This document shows, in pieces, positions 36,313 through 45,094 of a DNA stretch of 55,953 bases. Source of the stretch: a bacterium. Lineage in GTDB: Bacteria; Patescibacteriota; Patescibacteriia; Patescibacteriales; XYC2-FULL-47-12. The DNA lies in NCBI GenBank assembly GCA_030698385.1, contig JAUYLZ010000014.1:1-55953 (forward strand). The letters are read 5' to 3'. The translations under genes and the position numbers were made by a program. Each line of letters opens with the position of its first letter. Position 1 is the first letter of the stretch. The notes under the pieces were generated by a model that was not told where the DNA came from, ran no database searches, and saw only the letters and a program-made list of their open reading frames with translations.

Positions 36313-39093
36313 ATGCAAAACAAAACAATTTCCATCCGAAACGCTAATACGCATAATTTAAAAAATGTTGATATCGATATTCCGCGCCATAAGCTAATTG
36401 TCATTACCGGTCTCTCCGGATCAGGTAAATCCTCTCTGGCGTTTGATACGATTTACGCTGAAGGACAGCGTCGTTATATGGAATCGCTTTCAAGCTATGC
36501 TAAGCAGTATATTGACCTGATGGATAAGCCTGATGTTAGCAGCATCACCGGACTGACGCCGACAATCGCCATTGACCAAAAATCCGGTTCAAACAATCCC
36601 CGCTCGACAGTTGGCACGGCTACGGAAATTTACGATCTTTTGCGACTACTCTTCGCGCGCATTGGGGTGCCGCATTGCCCGAAATCCGGACAACCAATGA
36701 CCAAACAAACTATTGAAGACATTGTTACTGACATTATTAAACAAAGCAACGCGCAGACTGTTCTGGCTCCGTTGGTAAAAAACAAAGTCATCAGCGACAA
36801 AAAAGTAATTCAACAAATAAACAAAGCCGGTTACACTCATGTCCGGTTTGATGGACAGGTAGTAAATATCGCTAATACCTCGCTAAATATTGATGAACAA
36901 AAACATACTCTGGAAATAGTGCTGGCGCACGACAAATTCACTTCAAAATTTGAGTTGCGCAAAATTGTTAAAAAAGCCCTTGATCTGAGCAACGGTTTTG
37001 TGACGACCTGCTGGAATGGCGATGGGAAGTTGCGCGAAAAAAACTATTCAACAATCTGGACTTGCTTGGATACAAACTTCACGCTTGAAGATTTGGAGCC
37101 CAAGCATTTTTCATTTAACTCTCCGCAAGGCGCGTGTTCAGCCTGTCACGGTCTGGGCGTAAAACTAAAAGTAAATTCGGAAACACTGCTCAACAAAAAA
37201 CTCAGCATCAATGAAGGCGCTATCCGCGCCTGGCCGAAAAACAACAGCTTATTTGCTTCTTACTTGCAGTCCCTGGCCGGCCTTGCGAAAAAAAAAGGCT
37301 TTTCAATGGACACGCCAACGAGTAATTTAAGCCATGAACAACTCAATATTGTCTTGTACGGTGAAAAAAATTTTCCCGGCATTGCTAATATTATAGAAAA
37401 GCGCTATAGCGAAACCGAATCCGCAACCATAAAAAGCGACTTAGAACAATATATGCAAATAACGCGCTGTCCGGACTGCGGCGGCAAAAGACTCAAGCCT
37501 GAATATCTGGCCGTTACGGTTGCCGGTATCTCTATCGCCGAATGCAACGCGCGATCAATTGATTCAGCTACTGAACTGCTGGATAAAATGGTAAAAAAAC
37601 TGCCCAACCGTGATACAACGGTTGCCAAACCAATCGTCCAAGAAATAACCTATCGCCTCAACGCCTTAACGCAGGCCGGACTAAACTACGTCACGCTGGA
37701 AAGGCCAATGAACACCCTCTCCGGCGGCGAGTCACAGCGCGTCAAGCTGGCGACACAGTTGTCGTCAAACCTGGTTAATGTAACTTATATTTTGGACGAG
37801 CCTTCAGTCGGGCTGCATCCGCGAGATATCGCGCAATTAATAAAAACTCTAAAAAAACTTCGTGATCTGGAAAACACCGTTATTGTCGTTGAACATGATG
37901 AAGCGATGATGAAAGAAGCCGACTTCTTAATCGACGTCGGCCCCGGCGCCGGACGCTACGGCGGAGAAATAATTGCCGCCGGCACGCCGCAGCAAATTAT
38001 TAATAATCAAAAATCTCTAACCGGCCAATATCTGGCAAAAAGAAAAAAGATAGAAGTTGTCGGCAAGCCGCGCGCCGGCAACGACAAATTCTTAAAAATC
38101 GTCAGCGCTACCGAACATAATCTGAAAAACATCTCGGTCAAAATTCCTTTGGGCAAATTCATTGCCTTTACCGGTGTTTCCGGCTCTGGCAAGTCAACGC
38201 TGATGACGGATATTTTATCAAAAGCGCTGCACAAACATTTTTTTCGCGCGCAGGATCTGCCCGGCGAACACAAAAAAATTGAGGGGCTTGAACATATTGA
38301 TAAGGTCATTACGATTGATCAGTCACCGATTGGGCGCACGCCCCGTAGCAATCCGGCGACCTATACCGGCGCTTTTACCTATATTCGCGATCTCTTTGCT
38401 GAACAGCCTGAATCGCAAATTCATAATTTAAACGCCGGACACTTCAGCTTCAATGTGGTCGGCGGACGCTGTGAAACTTGCAGCGGCGACGGCTACACCA
38501 AAATTGACATGCAGTTCCTCTCCGATGTTTATGTTAAATGTAAAACCTGCGGCGGACGCCGCTACCAAAAAGACATTCTCGATATCTACTACCTGCCGCC
38601 CGCCGGACAAGACGCAAAAAACATTGCCGAGGTGCTGGATATGACCGTAATTGAAGCCAAAGAATTTTTCCGCGGACATGAGGTAATTCTGCAGAAGCTA
38701 AGCATCCTCGACGAAGTCGGTCTGGGCTACATCAAACTCGGCCAAAGCGCCACCACGCTCTCCGGCGGCGAGGCCCAACGCGTTAAATTAGCCACTGAAT
38801 TGTCCCGCCGTGAAACTGGCAAGACGCTCTATATCTTAGATGAGCCAACCACCGGCCTGCACTTTGATGATATTAAAAAGCTGCTCAACATTTTAAACAA
38901 ACTCACCGACAAGGGCAATACGGTATTAATCATTGAACATAATTTAGACGTGATAAAATCCGTTGACCATATCATTGACCTGGGCCCGGACGGCGGCGAC
39001 AAAGGCGGCTACATCGTTGCCGAGGGCACGCCGCTGGAGGTCGCTAAGGTGAAGAAGAGTTATACCGGGCAATATTTGAAAAAAATGTTATAA
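36313..39093 (+). CDS. uvrA: Excinuclease ABC subunit A
   Basis: DNA-damage sensor of nucleotide excision repair. Two ABC ATPase modules: Walker A GLSGSGKSS (33-41) and GVSGSGKST (from 621), signatures LSGGESQR and LSGGEAQR, and Walker B-type ILDEPSVGLH and ILDEPTTGLH. Zinc fingers are visible as CSACHGLG, CPDCGG and the pair CETCSGDGY with CKTCGG. The 926-residue length and order are standard. The uvrB and uvrC genes are not in this window. Confidence 0.98.
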   Translation: MQNKTISIRNANTHNLKNVDIDIPRHKLIVITGLSGSGKSSLAFDTIYAEGQRRYMESLSSYAKQYIDLMDKPDVSSITGLTPTIAIDQKSGSNNPRSTVGTATEIYDLLRLLFARIGVPHCPKSGQPMTKQTIEDIVTDIIKQSNAQTVLAPLVKNKVISDKKVIQQINKAGYTHVRFDGQVVNIANTSLNIDEQKHTLEIVLAHDKFTSKFELRKIVKKALDLSNGFVTTCWNGDGKLREKNYSTIWTCLDTNFTLEDLEPKHFSFNSPQGACSACHGLGVKLKVNSETLLNKKLSINEGAIRAWPKNNSLFASYLQSLAGLAKKKGFSMDTPTSNLSHEQLNIVLYGEKNFPGIANIIEKRYSETESATIKSDLEQYMQITRCPDCGGKRLKPEYLAVTVAGISIAECNARSIDSATELLDKMVKKLPNRDTTVAKPIVQEITYRLNALTQAGLNYVTLERPMNTLSGGESQRVKLATQLSSNLVNVTYILDEPSVGLHPRDIAQLIKTLKKLRDLENTVIVVEHDEAMMKEADFLIDVGPGAGRYGGEIIAAGTPQQIINNQKSLTGQYLAKRKKIEVVGKPRAGNDKFLKIVSATEHNLKNISVKIPLGKFIAFTGVSGSGKSTLMTDILSKALHKHFFRAQDLPGEHKKIEGLEHIDKVITIDQSPIGRTPRSNPATYTGAFTYIRDLFAEQPESQIHNLNAGHFSFNVVGGRCETCSGDGYTKIDMQFLSDVYVKCKTCGGRRYQKDILDIYYLPPAGQDAKNIAEVLDMTVIEAKEFFRGHEVILQKLSILDEVGLGYIKLGQSATTLSGGEAQRVKLATELSRRETGKTLYILDEPTTGLHFDDIKKLLNILNKLTDKGNTVLIIEHNLDVIKSVDHIIDLGPDGGDKGGYIVAEGTPLEVAKVKKSYTGQYLKKML

Positions 39094-39100
39094 TATAGTT

Positions 39101-39307
39101 ATGTATAATTGGAGCACAGACACTACTAAATTGAAAAAAAATAAAACACAATATACTGCCTGGCGGCTGGAGCAGTTGATTAATTTTGGCCTGCACAAAG
39201 AAAAAATCAACAAACAAGAGTTAAAAAAATATTGGAAAACATTGCATCTGGATCCTCACAAAAAAAAGTATCTGTCTTTTTTATTATGGCCGAAGAAACA
39301 ATCTTAA
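39101..39307 (+). CDS. Small basic partner protein of the AbiEii-like gene
   Basis: 68 residues, Lys-rich, starting NWSTDTTKLKKNKTQYTAWR and ending in W-P-K-K-Q-S. It starts seven bases after the uvrA stop and overlaps the next gene by 22 bases. Small proteins of this type (T-D-T-x-x-L-K-K ... LEQLINFGL) sit ahead of AbiEii-type nucleotidyltransferases in related genomes, as far as I recall. An antitoxin role is therefore possible but is inference. Confidence 0.7.
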   Translation: MYNWSTDTTKLKKNKTQYTAWRLEQLINFGLHKEKINKQELKKYWKTLHLDPHKKKYLSFLLWPKKQS

Positions 39308-39948
39308 CCGAGCATCAGCAAAAACTATTGCAGGTAATCAGCACTGATGAAACAATCAGCAAGTTTTTTTATTTAACTGGCGGCACGGCGCTGGCCGAGT
39401 TTTACCTGCACCACCGACTCTCCGAGGACTTAGATTTTTTTAGCGAAACAGAATTTGAACCGCAGAGCGTTTATACCTTTCTCAAGAGTATACAAAAAAA
39501 AACGGGCATACGAAAAATCGTTTTTGAGCAGAGCTTTAACCGTAACCTGTTCTTCGTACACCTCCCGCGCGAAATCATCAAAACAGAATTTACCTATTTT
39601 CCCTTTCCGCGCATTGAAAAAAAGAAAAAAATAAACAAGCTCGCCATTGACAGCCTGCTGGATATTGCTGTCAACAAGATATTTACTATTTACCAACAGC
39701 CTCGGTCACGCGATTTCATTGATGTGTACTGCATTCTGCAAAAAAAGCCGTACGCTATACGCGACCTCATCAAAAAAGCGAAAATCAAGTTTGACTGGCA
39801 CGTGGACCCAATCCAACTAGGCAGCCGGTTTCTGCAGGCGCGAACGCTCAAGGACTACCCGCGCATGCTTACCAATATAGATGATACAGTCTGGCAAAAT
39901 TTTTTCGTAAATGAAGCGAAAAAACTTCAGCACAATATCTTCTCTTAA
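39286..39948 (+). CDS. AbiEii-type nucleotidyltransferase, possible toxin
   Basis: The protein has 220 residues from the ATG at 39286; a longer frame from 39232 would overlap the upstream gene more. The core is a pol-beta-type nucleotidyltransferase: GGTAL (32-36) then HHRLSEDLDFF (with D-x-D at 48-50), a pattern typical of AbiEii/DUF1814, toxins of type IV toxin-antitoxin and abortive-infection systems. DLLDIAVNK-like and RDFIDVYCIL segments also match the family. The overlap with the small upstream gene supports a two-gene unit. Confidence 0.85.
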   Translation: MAEETILTEHQQKLLQVISTDETISKFFYLTGGTALAEFYLHHRLSEDLDFFSETEFEPQSVYTFLKSIQKKTGIRKIVFEQSFNRNLFFVHLPREIIKTEFTYFPFPRIEKKKKINKLAIDSLLDIAVNKIFTIYQQPRSRDFIDVYCILQKKPYAIRDLIKKAKIKFDWHVDPIQLGSRFLQARTLKDYPRMLTNIDDTVWQNFFVNEAKKLQHNIFS

Positions 39949-40040
39949 ATTAGTGCTACTTTTCAATGACAACCTTTTCAAAATAAAAAATATTATAACC
40001 GACAAAGACTGATGAAAATCGGCCTTTTCTTTTTGCTAAA

Positions 40041-40064
40041 AAAACGGCCTGCTAAAGCCGTTTT
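40041..40064. terminator. Bidirectional terminator between convergent genes
   Basis: AAAACGGC and GCCGTTTT around CTGCTAAA, with T8 on the + side and A-rich on the other. Confidence 0.75.
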
Positions 40065-40081
40065 TTTTATAAATACGCAAT

Positions 40082-41047
40082 TTATCGCGTCTCAATATTT
40101 TTTTCCGTCTTGCCCTCGCTCCAATTCTTCGCGCCGCTCTCTATCACTTTCACCGCCAGCTCCTGCGCTTTTTTGTTCGCCAGCTCGGCTTCTTTCTTCA
40201 AAATGATAATATCAGTTTCCTGTTCTTTTTTCTGTTCTGCCAAAGTTTTGATTTTAATCTCCAAAACATTCTTTTCCGCCTCCCAAGTTTGCCGCTGGCG
40301 CTCGGCGCCGTCTTTGCATTCTTTTTGCAGGCGCGCCGCCGCTTCCTGCTCGCGCTGGTCCGCCGCCTGCTGAATCGCCGCCGGCAAGTTCGCCGCGGTT
40401 TGCCGCAAATTATCCAGCTCGGCCTCGCTCTGTTTAATTTTTTCTTCCCGTTCGGTCAGCAATTTTTCTTTCAAGTCTCTCTCGGCTAAAAATTTTTCCT
40501 CATCTCTTTGCCTTTGCGTCTTCGCCGTATAGTCATACTCTTCTTGCTCCCGCTCCCACGCGCGCTTAACCGCGGTAATTTCCAATTCCAAACTTTCTTT
40601 TTTGCCTTTTAGTTCTTGCTCCAGCTCTTTTTGTTTTTGCGCATATTCAGCGATTAGGTCTTCCAGCGCGGCGGCGGCCACTTCCACCTGATACTGGTTT
40701 TGCAGCTTCTTTTTGGAAATTTCAATAGCCGCTTGCAAGCTATTATACTCCTCCACCTTATCGGAAAACTGCTGGAGCAGTTTGCGCAAGTTGTCGGCGA
40801 ATTTCAGCGCCAGGTCGTTTAATTGGTTATTGACTCCCGCTTTGATAGTAACCACGGCTTGGGTGATGTTTTCCAAACTCTGCTCCTTGGCTTTTTCGGT
40901 CGCCTCCTGGCTTTGGACGCTGTGCGCTTCCTTGGCCACGGCTCTTGCCTCCGGCAAATTAGCGAGCAGTTTTTGATACTCGTCAATGATTTCCTGCTTG
41001 GTTTTTTTGGCTAAACTGGCCGGATTAAATATTGATGTTTGGGTCAT
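40082..41047 (-). CDS. Long coiled-coil protein
   Basis: 321 residues from the ATG at 41047 (a GTG start at 41083 is possible). Nearly the whole chain beyond residue 40 is Glu/Lys/Gln/Ala-rich heptad sequence, with no membrane segment, Cys or recognisable domain. The N-terminus reads MTQTSIFNPASLAKKTKQEI. It may be structural or a scaffold. The function is unknown. It lies after recA on the same strand with a terminator between them. Confidence 0.7.
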   Translation of the reverse strand: MTQTSIFNPASLAKKTKQEIIDEYQKLLANLPEARAVAKEAHSVQSQEATEKAKEQSLENITQAVVTIKAGVNNQLNDLALKFADNLRKLLQQFSDKVEEYNSLQAAIEISKKKLQNQYQVEVAAAALEDLIAEYAQKQKELEQELKGKKESLELEITAVKRAWEREQEEYDYTAKTQRQRDEEKFLAERDLKEKLLTEREEKIKQSEAELDNLRQTAANLPAAIQQAADQREQEAAARLQKECKDGAERQRQTWEAEKNVLEIKIKTLAEQKKEQETDIIILKKEAELANKKAQELAVKVIESGAKNWSEGKTEKNIETR

Positions 41048-41170
41048 AATGTTAAGGTTAATTTTATTAAACTCAACTACCACTTAACTACTGATTTTAA
41101 ACAATGTCAATAGTTTTCAAATTCTTTAATTTGTGTTGTAACAATTATTAAAAAATCAATGCACAAAAAA

Positions 41171-41190
41171 GACGCTCTAATGAAAGCGTC
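41171..41190 (-). terminator. Intrinsic terminator after recA
   Basis: GACGCT and AGCGTC around eight bases, followed by T on the - strand. Confidence 0.75.
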
Positions 41191-41218
41191 TTTTTATTAC
41201 ATACAAATGTTTCAAAAT

Positions 41219-42283
41219 TTAAACCTCTACAATATCTCTCGCCTTCTTTTCACTCAACACGCGCTTGCGGATTTCTTTCATCAGCTTTGGATTGGCGCGC
41301 AGGTACGTCTTGGCATTCTCGCGGCCAACGCCGAGTTTTTCCTCGCCAAAACTATATGAATTGCCTGATTTATTCACCACGCCATAGGCAATACCCACAT
41401 CCAGCAGGTCGCCGGAAATGGAGATGCCTTCGTTGTACATGATGTCAAATTCAGTCGTGCGAAAAGGCGGCGCGACTTTATTTTTGACGATTTTCACTTT
41501 GACGCGGTTGCCAATAATTTTTTCTCCTTGTTTTATCTGAGCCGAGCGGCGAACTTCAACGCGAACCGAGGAATAAAACTTGAGCGCGTTGCCACCGGGC
41601 GTAACTTCCGGGTTGCCGAAAAAAACGCCGATTTTGTGCCGGATTTGGTTGATAAAAATAACTACTGTCTGTGATTTGGAAACCACGCCGGAGAGCTTGC
41701 GCAATGCCTGCGACATCAGCCTAGCTTGCAGACCCATATGAGAATCGCCCATGTCTCCTTCAATTTCCGCCTTTGGCACCAGCGCCGCCACCGAGTCTAT
41801 CACAATCACGTCAACCGCGTTGGAACGCACCAATGTCTCTACGATTTCCAGCGCCTGTTCGCCCGTGTCCGGCTGGGAAATAAGCATATCATTGATGTTG
41901 ATGCCAATTTTTTTCGCGTAATCAGGATCAAGCGCGTGCTCGGCGTCAACAAAAGCGGCTATGCCGCCAAACTTTTGCACCTCAGCCACCACATGCTGAG
42001 CGAGCGTTGTTTTTCCCGAAGATTCAGGACCGAAGACTTCAATAATTCGCCCGCGCGGCATGCCGTTTCCCAATGCGATATCAAGCGAAAGACAGCCGGT
42101 TGATACGCCTTCGACAATCATGCCCGTAGCCTCGCCCAGCTTCATAATCGCTCCTTCGCCAAACCGCTGTTTAATCTGACTGACAGCAGCATCCGTTGCC
42201 TGTTGTTTTTTGCTTGCATCAACTACGGAGGGCGCGTCTTCACTGTTCTCTTCGGCTATTTTGAATTTATCACTTTTTGCCAT
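41219..42283 (-). CDS. recA: Recombinase RecA
   Basis: Strand-exchange ATPase for homologous recombination. Walker [10 protein letters not shown] (85-93), [16 protein letters not shown], Walker B-type [18 protein letters not shown], loop 1 [20 protein letters not shown] and loop 2 [20 protein letters not shown] are all present. The 354-residue length is standard. No LexA-like operator was seen upstream. An AGGAGGG stretch lies about 23 bases before the ATG, too far for normal use. Confidence 0.98.
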   Translation of the reverse strand: MAKSDKFKIAEENSEDAPSVVDASKKQQATDAAVSQIKQRFGEGAIMKLGEATGMIVEGVSTGCLSLDIALGNGMPRGRIIEVFGPESSGKTTLAQHVVAEVQKFGGIAAFVDAEHALDPDYAKKIGININDMLISQPDTGEQALEIVETLVRSNAVDVIVIDSVAALVPKAEIEGDMGDSHMGLQARLMSQALRKLSGVVSKSQTVVIFINQIRHKIGVFFGNPEVTPGGNALKFYSSVRVEVRRSAQIKQGEKIIGNRVKVKIVKNKVAPPFRTTEFDIMYNEGISISGDLLDVGIAYGVVNKSGNSYSFGEEKLGVGRENAKTYLRANPKLMKEIRKRVLSEKKARDIVEV

Positions 42284-42359
42284 AAATTTTTCTTAGTAAT
42301 TTATATCCCTCCTGTTTAATATTAAATTTTGGTTTATTTTTCCTCCCCGCAGATATCAC

Positions 42360-43025
42360 CTAATTTACCAACACTTGCCTCATAATTTCAGCTTCTTGGC
42401 TATATCTTTTTTTCGAATTTATTTTAATAATATTTACTCCTTGTTGCAAGTGGACAACATAAGAAAACTCGCCCGACTCATTACTTAGCATTTCCGTGCC
42501 GTTTACAGAAATTATCGTGTCTGGTTCGCTCAAACCCTTTATCTCCAGAGAATTTTCATCAGTGCTATAATTAACCGGCGGGAAAAATATCAGCAACTCC
42601 GGCGGCGCAACCATTGCCTGCACGCGCAGACCCAGATAACCGACAAATAATAAGCCGACAACTATGACCAAACTATTGCGTATTAGTTTAGGCAAAGACA
42701 AAAACTCATACTTTTTTACGCGCTGACGGCGAAACGCGTCTCTTTCCTCTCTGGCGACCGGCTGTTTTTTTTCTTCAAAGTCATAAATATCCAGCATTTT
42801 TTGGGAATTTAGCTTTAGCAAAAAACAGTATTCACGCAAAAAATTCCGGCCATAGACTCCCTGCGGCAATTTATCAAACTCATTATTTTCCAAAGCGCGC
42901 AGATAATCAGCGTTTATTTTTAACGCGCGAGCGGCTTTTTCGAGATTAATATTTCTCTCATTGCGCGCCTGAGTCAGCACCTCTCCAATACTTTGCTCGA
43001 CAATTGTTTTTTTTCGAAATATCAT
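42360..43025 (-). CDS. RodZ-like helix-turn-helix membrane protein
   Basis: 221 residues from the ATG at 43025; six more are possible. A Cro/C1-type HTH_25 domain (about 10-75: SIGEVLTQARNERNINLEKA, LPQGVYGRNFLREY) is followed by a basic linker, one transmembrane segment (about 112-132) and an outer beta domain of glucodextranase-B/Ig type (about 140-221: EIKGLSEPDTIISVNG). The layout matches RodZ, the cell-shape protein linking MreB to the membrane. No mreB is present nearby. Confidence 0.8.
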   Translation of the reverse strand: MIFRKKTIVEQSIGEVLTQARNERNINLEKAARALKINADYLRALENNEFDKLPQGVYGRNFLREYCFLLKLNSQKMLDIYDFEEKKQPVAREERDAFRRQRVKKYEFLSLPKLIRNSLVIVVGLLFVGYLGLRVQAMVAPPELLIFFPPVNYSTDENSLEIKGLSEPDTIISVNGTEMLSNESGEFSYVVHLQQGVNIIKINSKKRYSQEAEIMRQVLVN

Positions 43026-43108
43026 TTTTTTTAGATAAACCAAAAATGGAACCTAACCGTTCCACCTTTTTTGCCAAAATTATTTCATCCGTCTGGCCTG
43101 ATATGCTA

Positions 43109-43573
43109 TTAGGTTGAAGACCAAGTAGTACAAATATTGCTATTATCATCGCAGAGAGCGGAAAATACAAAATTAACAATCATCCAGCTGGTAAAAACAA
43201 TAATTAGCCCAATCACCGCGTTGGTTAGTATCATCCTGCCCTTGGCGATACGCTCTTGACTGCCGGCTGAGAGTATCCAGACAAAACCGCCATAGACAAA
43301 AGCGGCCAGCGCCAACGAACCGACAACTCCCATGAGAATCGTCCAGATATTTACCGCGATGCGCAAAAAATCATTCAGGGTGTATATGCCGGTTTCGTAG
43401 GCGGGATCACCTTGCGCGCCCGGCGTTTGCGGCGCTCCCGGCACAATGGTTTGCGCGGATGCTACCTGCCACCAGCCGAATAGCAGCACCATAACTATTA
43501 TTCCGATCAAAAAAAACAAGGCAGGGGCATGATCCTTAAGTTTTGCTCTTTTCTTTTTTATTCTTTGGTACAT
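43109..43573 (-). CDS. TrbC/VirB2-type pilin-like protein
   Basis: 154 residues. A basic N-terminus, a signal-like hydrophobic segment (about 18-40, ending A-S-A), a Gly/Pro-rich stretch, then two membrane helices (about 70-95 and 115-138) separated by SAGSQERIAKGR. This two-helix hairpin with S-A-G-S or G-A-G-S before a basic loop is typical of the TrbC/VirB2 pilin-like proteins often found in Patescibacteria. No other type IV secretion genes are in the window. Confidence 0.75.
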   Translation of the reverse strand: MYQRIKKKRAKLKDHAPALFFLIGIIVMVLLFGWWQVASAQTIVPGAPQTPGAQGDPAYETGIYTLNDFLRIAVNIWTILMGVVGSLALAAFVYGGFVWILSAGSQERIAKGRMILTNAVIGLIIVFTSWMIVNFVFSALCDDNSNICTTWSST

Positions 43574-43644
43574 ATTTCAATAATTTTAAACCGCGTAACA
43601 ATTCCGTCTGACGCAATCTGCAATCATAAATCTGAATTTTGAAA

Positions 43645-45027
43645 TTATTTAATCGTTTGTTGGATTTTTCGCGCCGCCAGCGTCAGAGCATCATCCATCT
43701 CCTCGGGATTAATCATCGCGGAATCAATCATCTCGCCGATTATCGCCTCGGCCGCGTTGTAATCTTTACCCCGATACCAGTTCGTGGCAGTCAAAAGCTG
43801 GTTGGCAAAAACGCCGATATCCTCACTTTCCTTTTGATCATCAACTAATGACCGCAAAGCCGTCGGTTTCTTCGAATTATTCAAATAAGCTATCACTTGC
43901 TCAGCCGCGGTCGCGTATTGGACAAAATCCCAAGCAACGTCAGTATGCGCGGACTGGGAAGAAACAGCCTCTAGCCAATAGTTGGCAAAATTAATTTCGG
44001 TATTGCCTTCAATCTGCAACATTGGCGATAGGCTGTAATTTAACCGCGGCGCCTGCGCTTTTATCAAAGGAATATGATATGAATAACCGAAAAATATTGC
44101 CAGTCTGCCTGCGATAAAGGCATCAAGTGAATTTGGCATTTCGGTATTCCAGGTATAGACTTCTTTGATTGGGTTGGCAAAATCAGTGTAAAAACGCAAC
44201 GCCTCCAAGGCCGGGTTATAGTCTCGGCTGGAGCCTTTTGGTATTTGGTTAAAAGTAACATTGCCTAATTCATCAGACATTTTGACGCCGTTTTGCATCA
44301 TCAGCAACGACAAAATATCACTGTAGCGCTGAATATTATCACTGGTCCCCAGCGCGACTCCTGACTGGACAATATTTCCGTTGACATCCTCAAGAGTTAA
44401 GTCCTGCACTGTCTTCAAAAAATCCTCATCCCAATACTTCGGCACACTGGTAACACCGGCCGCGTTCAACAAGTCGCGATTGTAAAAAATTACCATGGTA
44501 TCAACGCTCAATGGCAAGCCATAAACTTCATCTTCAATAACCGCGTCAGTATAGACTGTTTCGACAAAGTTATTCCGAACGTCCGTTGGCGTTAAGCTTT
44601 TTTTCGTTCTAGTATCAACAGTTTTTTCATTTTTTAATCCGCCGCTGGTTGTCACAAACTGCATGGTTGTCTCTGGCGGCATTGGTTCAAGTTTTTTCTG
44701 ATAACGTCGCATCCAGCCGGAATGCAGAGAAAAAACATCCGGACCGCGCCCTTCGGCAAAAGCGTTTAATAGCTCCTCTTCATACTCTTCATAGCGAAAT
44801 TTTTTATATCGAATTGTTACCTGCGGATGCATGGTGGTATAGCCTTCAATTATTTCTTTGAAAGCGCTGCTGCTGTCCCAAACTCTCCAGTACTCCAAAG
44901 TAATTTTTTCCAGATCTGCCGTTGGCGAAGGATTACTAAATACACCGCCGCCGGCGCCGCAACCGGTGATTAAAAAAACGCCGATTAATAAACCAGTTAT
45001 TAATATTTTTCTTTTGACTTTTTTCAT
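43645..45027 (-). CDS. ABC-type sugar-binding lipoprotein
   Basis: An extracellular solute-binding protein of family 1 type (maltose/multiple-sugar binding). The lipoprotein signal ends L-I-T-G-C with the lipidated Cys at 23. Seen: LEYWRVWDSSSAFKEIIEGY, FAEGRGPDVFSLHSGWM, YGLPLSVDTMVIFYNRDLL and a C-terminal AWDFVQYATA. The 460-residue length fits. No permease or ATPase genes flank it, so it is an orphan in this window. Confidence 0.9.
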   Translation of the reverse strand: MKKVKRKILITGLLIGVFLITGCGAGGGVFSNPSPTADLEKITLEYWRVWDSSSAFKEIIEGYTTMHPQVTIRYKKFRYEEYEEELLNAFAEGRGPDVFSLHSGWMRRYQKKLEPMPPETTMQFVTTSGGLKNEKTVDTRTKKSLTPTDVRNNFVETVYTDAVIEDEVYGLPLSVDTMVIFYNRDLLNAAGVTSVPKYWDEDFLKTVQDLTLEDVNGNIVQSGVALGTSDNIQRYSDILSLLMMQNGVKMSDELGNVTFNQIPKGSSRDYNPALEALRFYTDFANPIKEVYTWNTEMPNSLDAFIAGRLAIFFGYSYHIPLIKAQAPRLNYSLSPMLQIEGNTEINFANYWLEAVSSQSAHTDVAWDFVQYATAAEQVIAYLNNSKKPTALRSLVDDQKESEDIGVFANQLLTATNWYRGKDYNAAEAIIGEMIDSAMINPEEMDDALTLAARKIQQTIK

Positions 45028-45094
45028 AAAAAATATAGCTAATTATACCTATGTATAGTATAGCAAATTTTTATTTTTTTCACCAACTAAAAAT

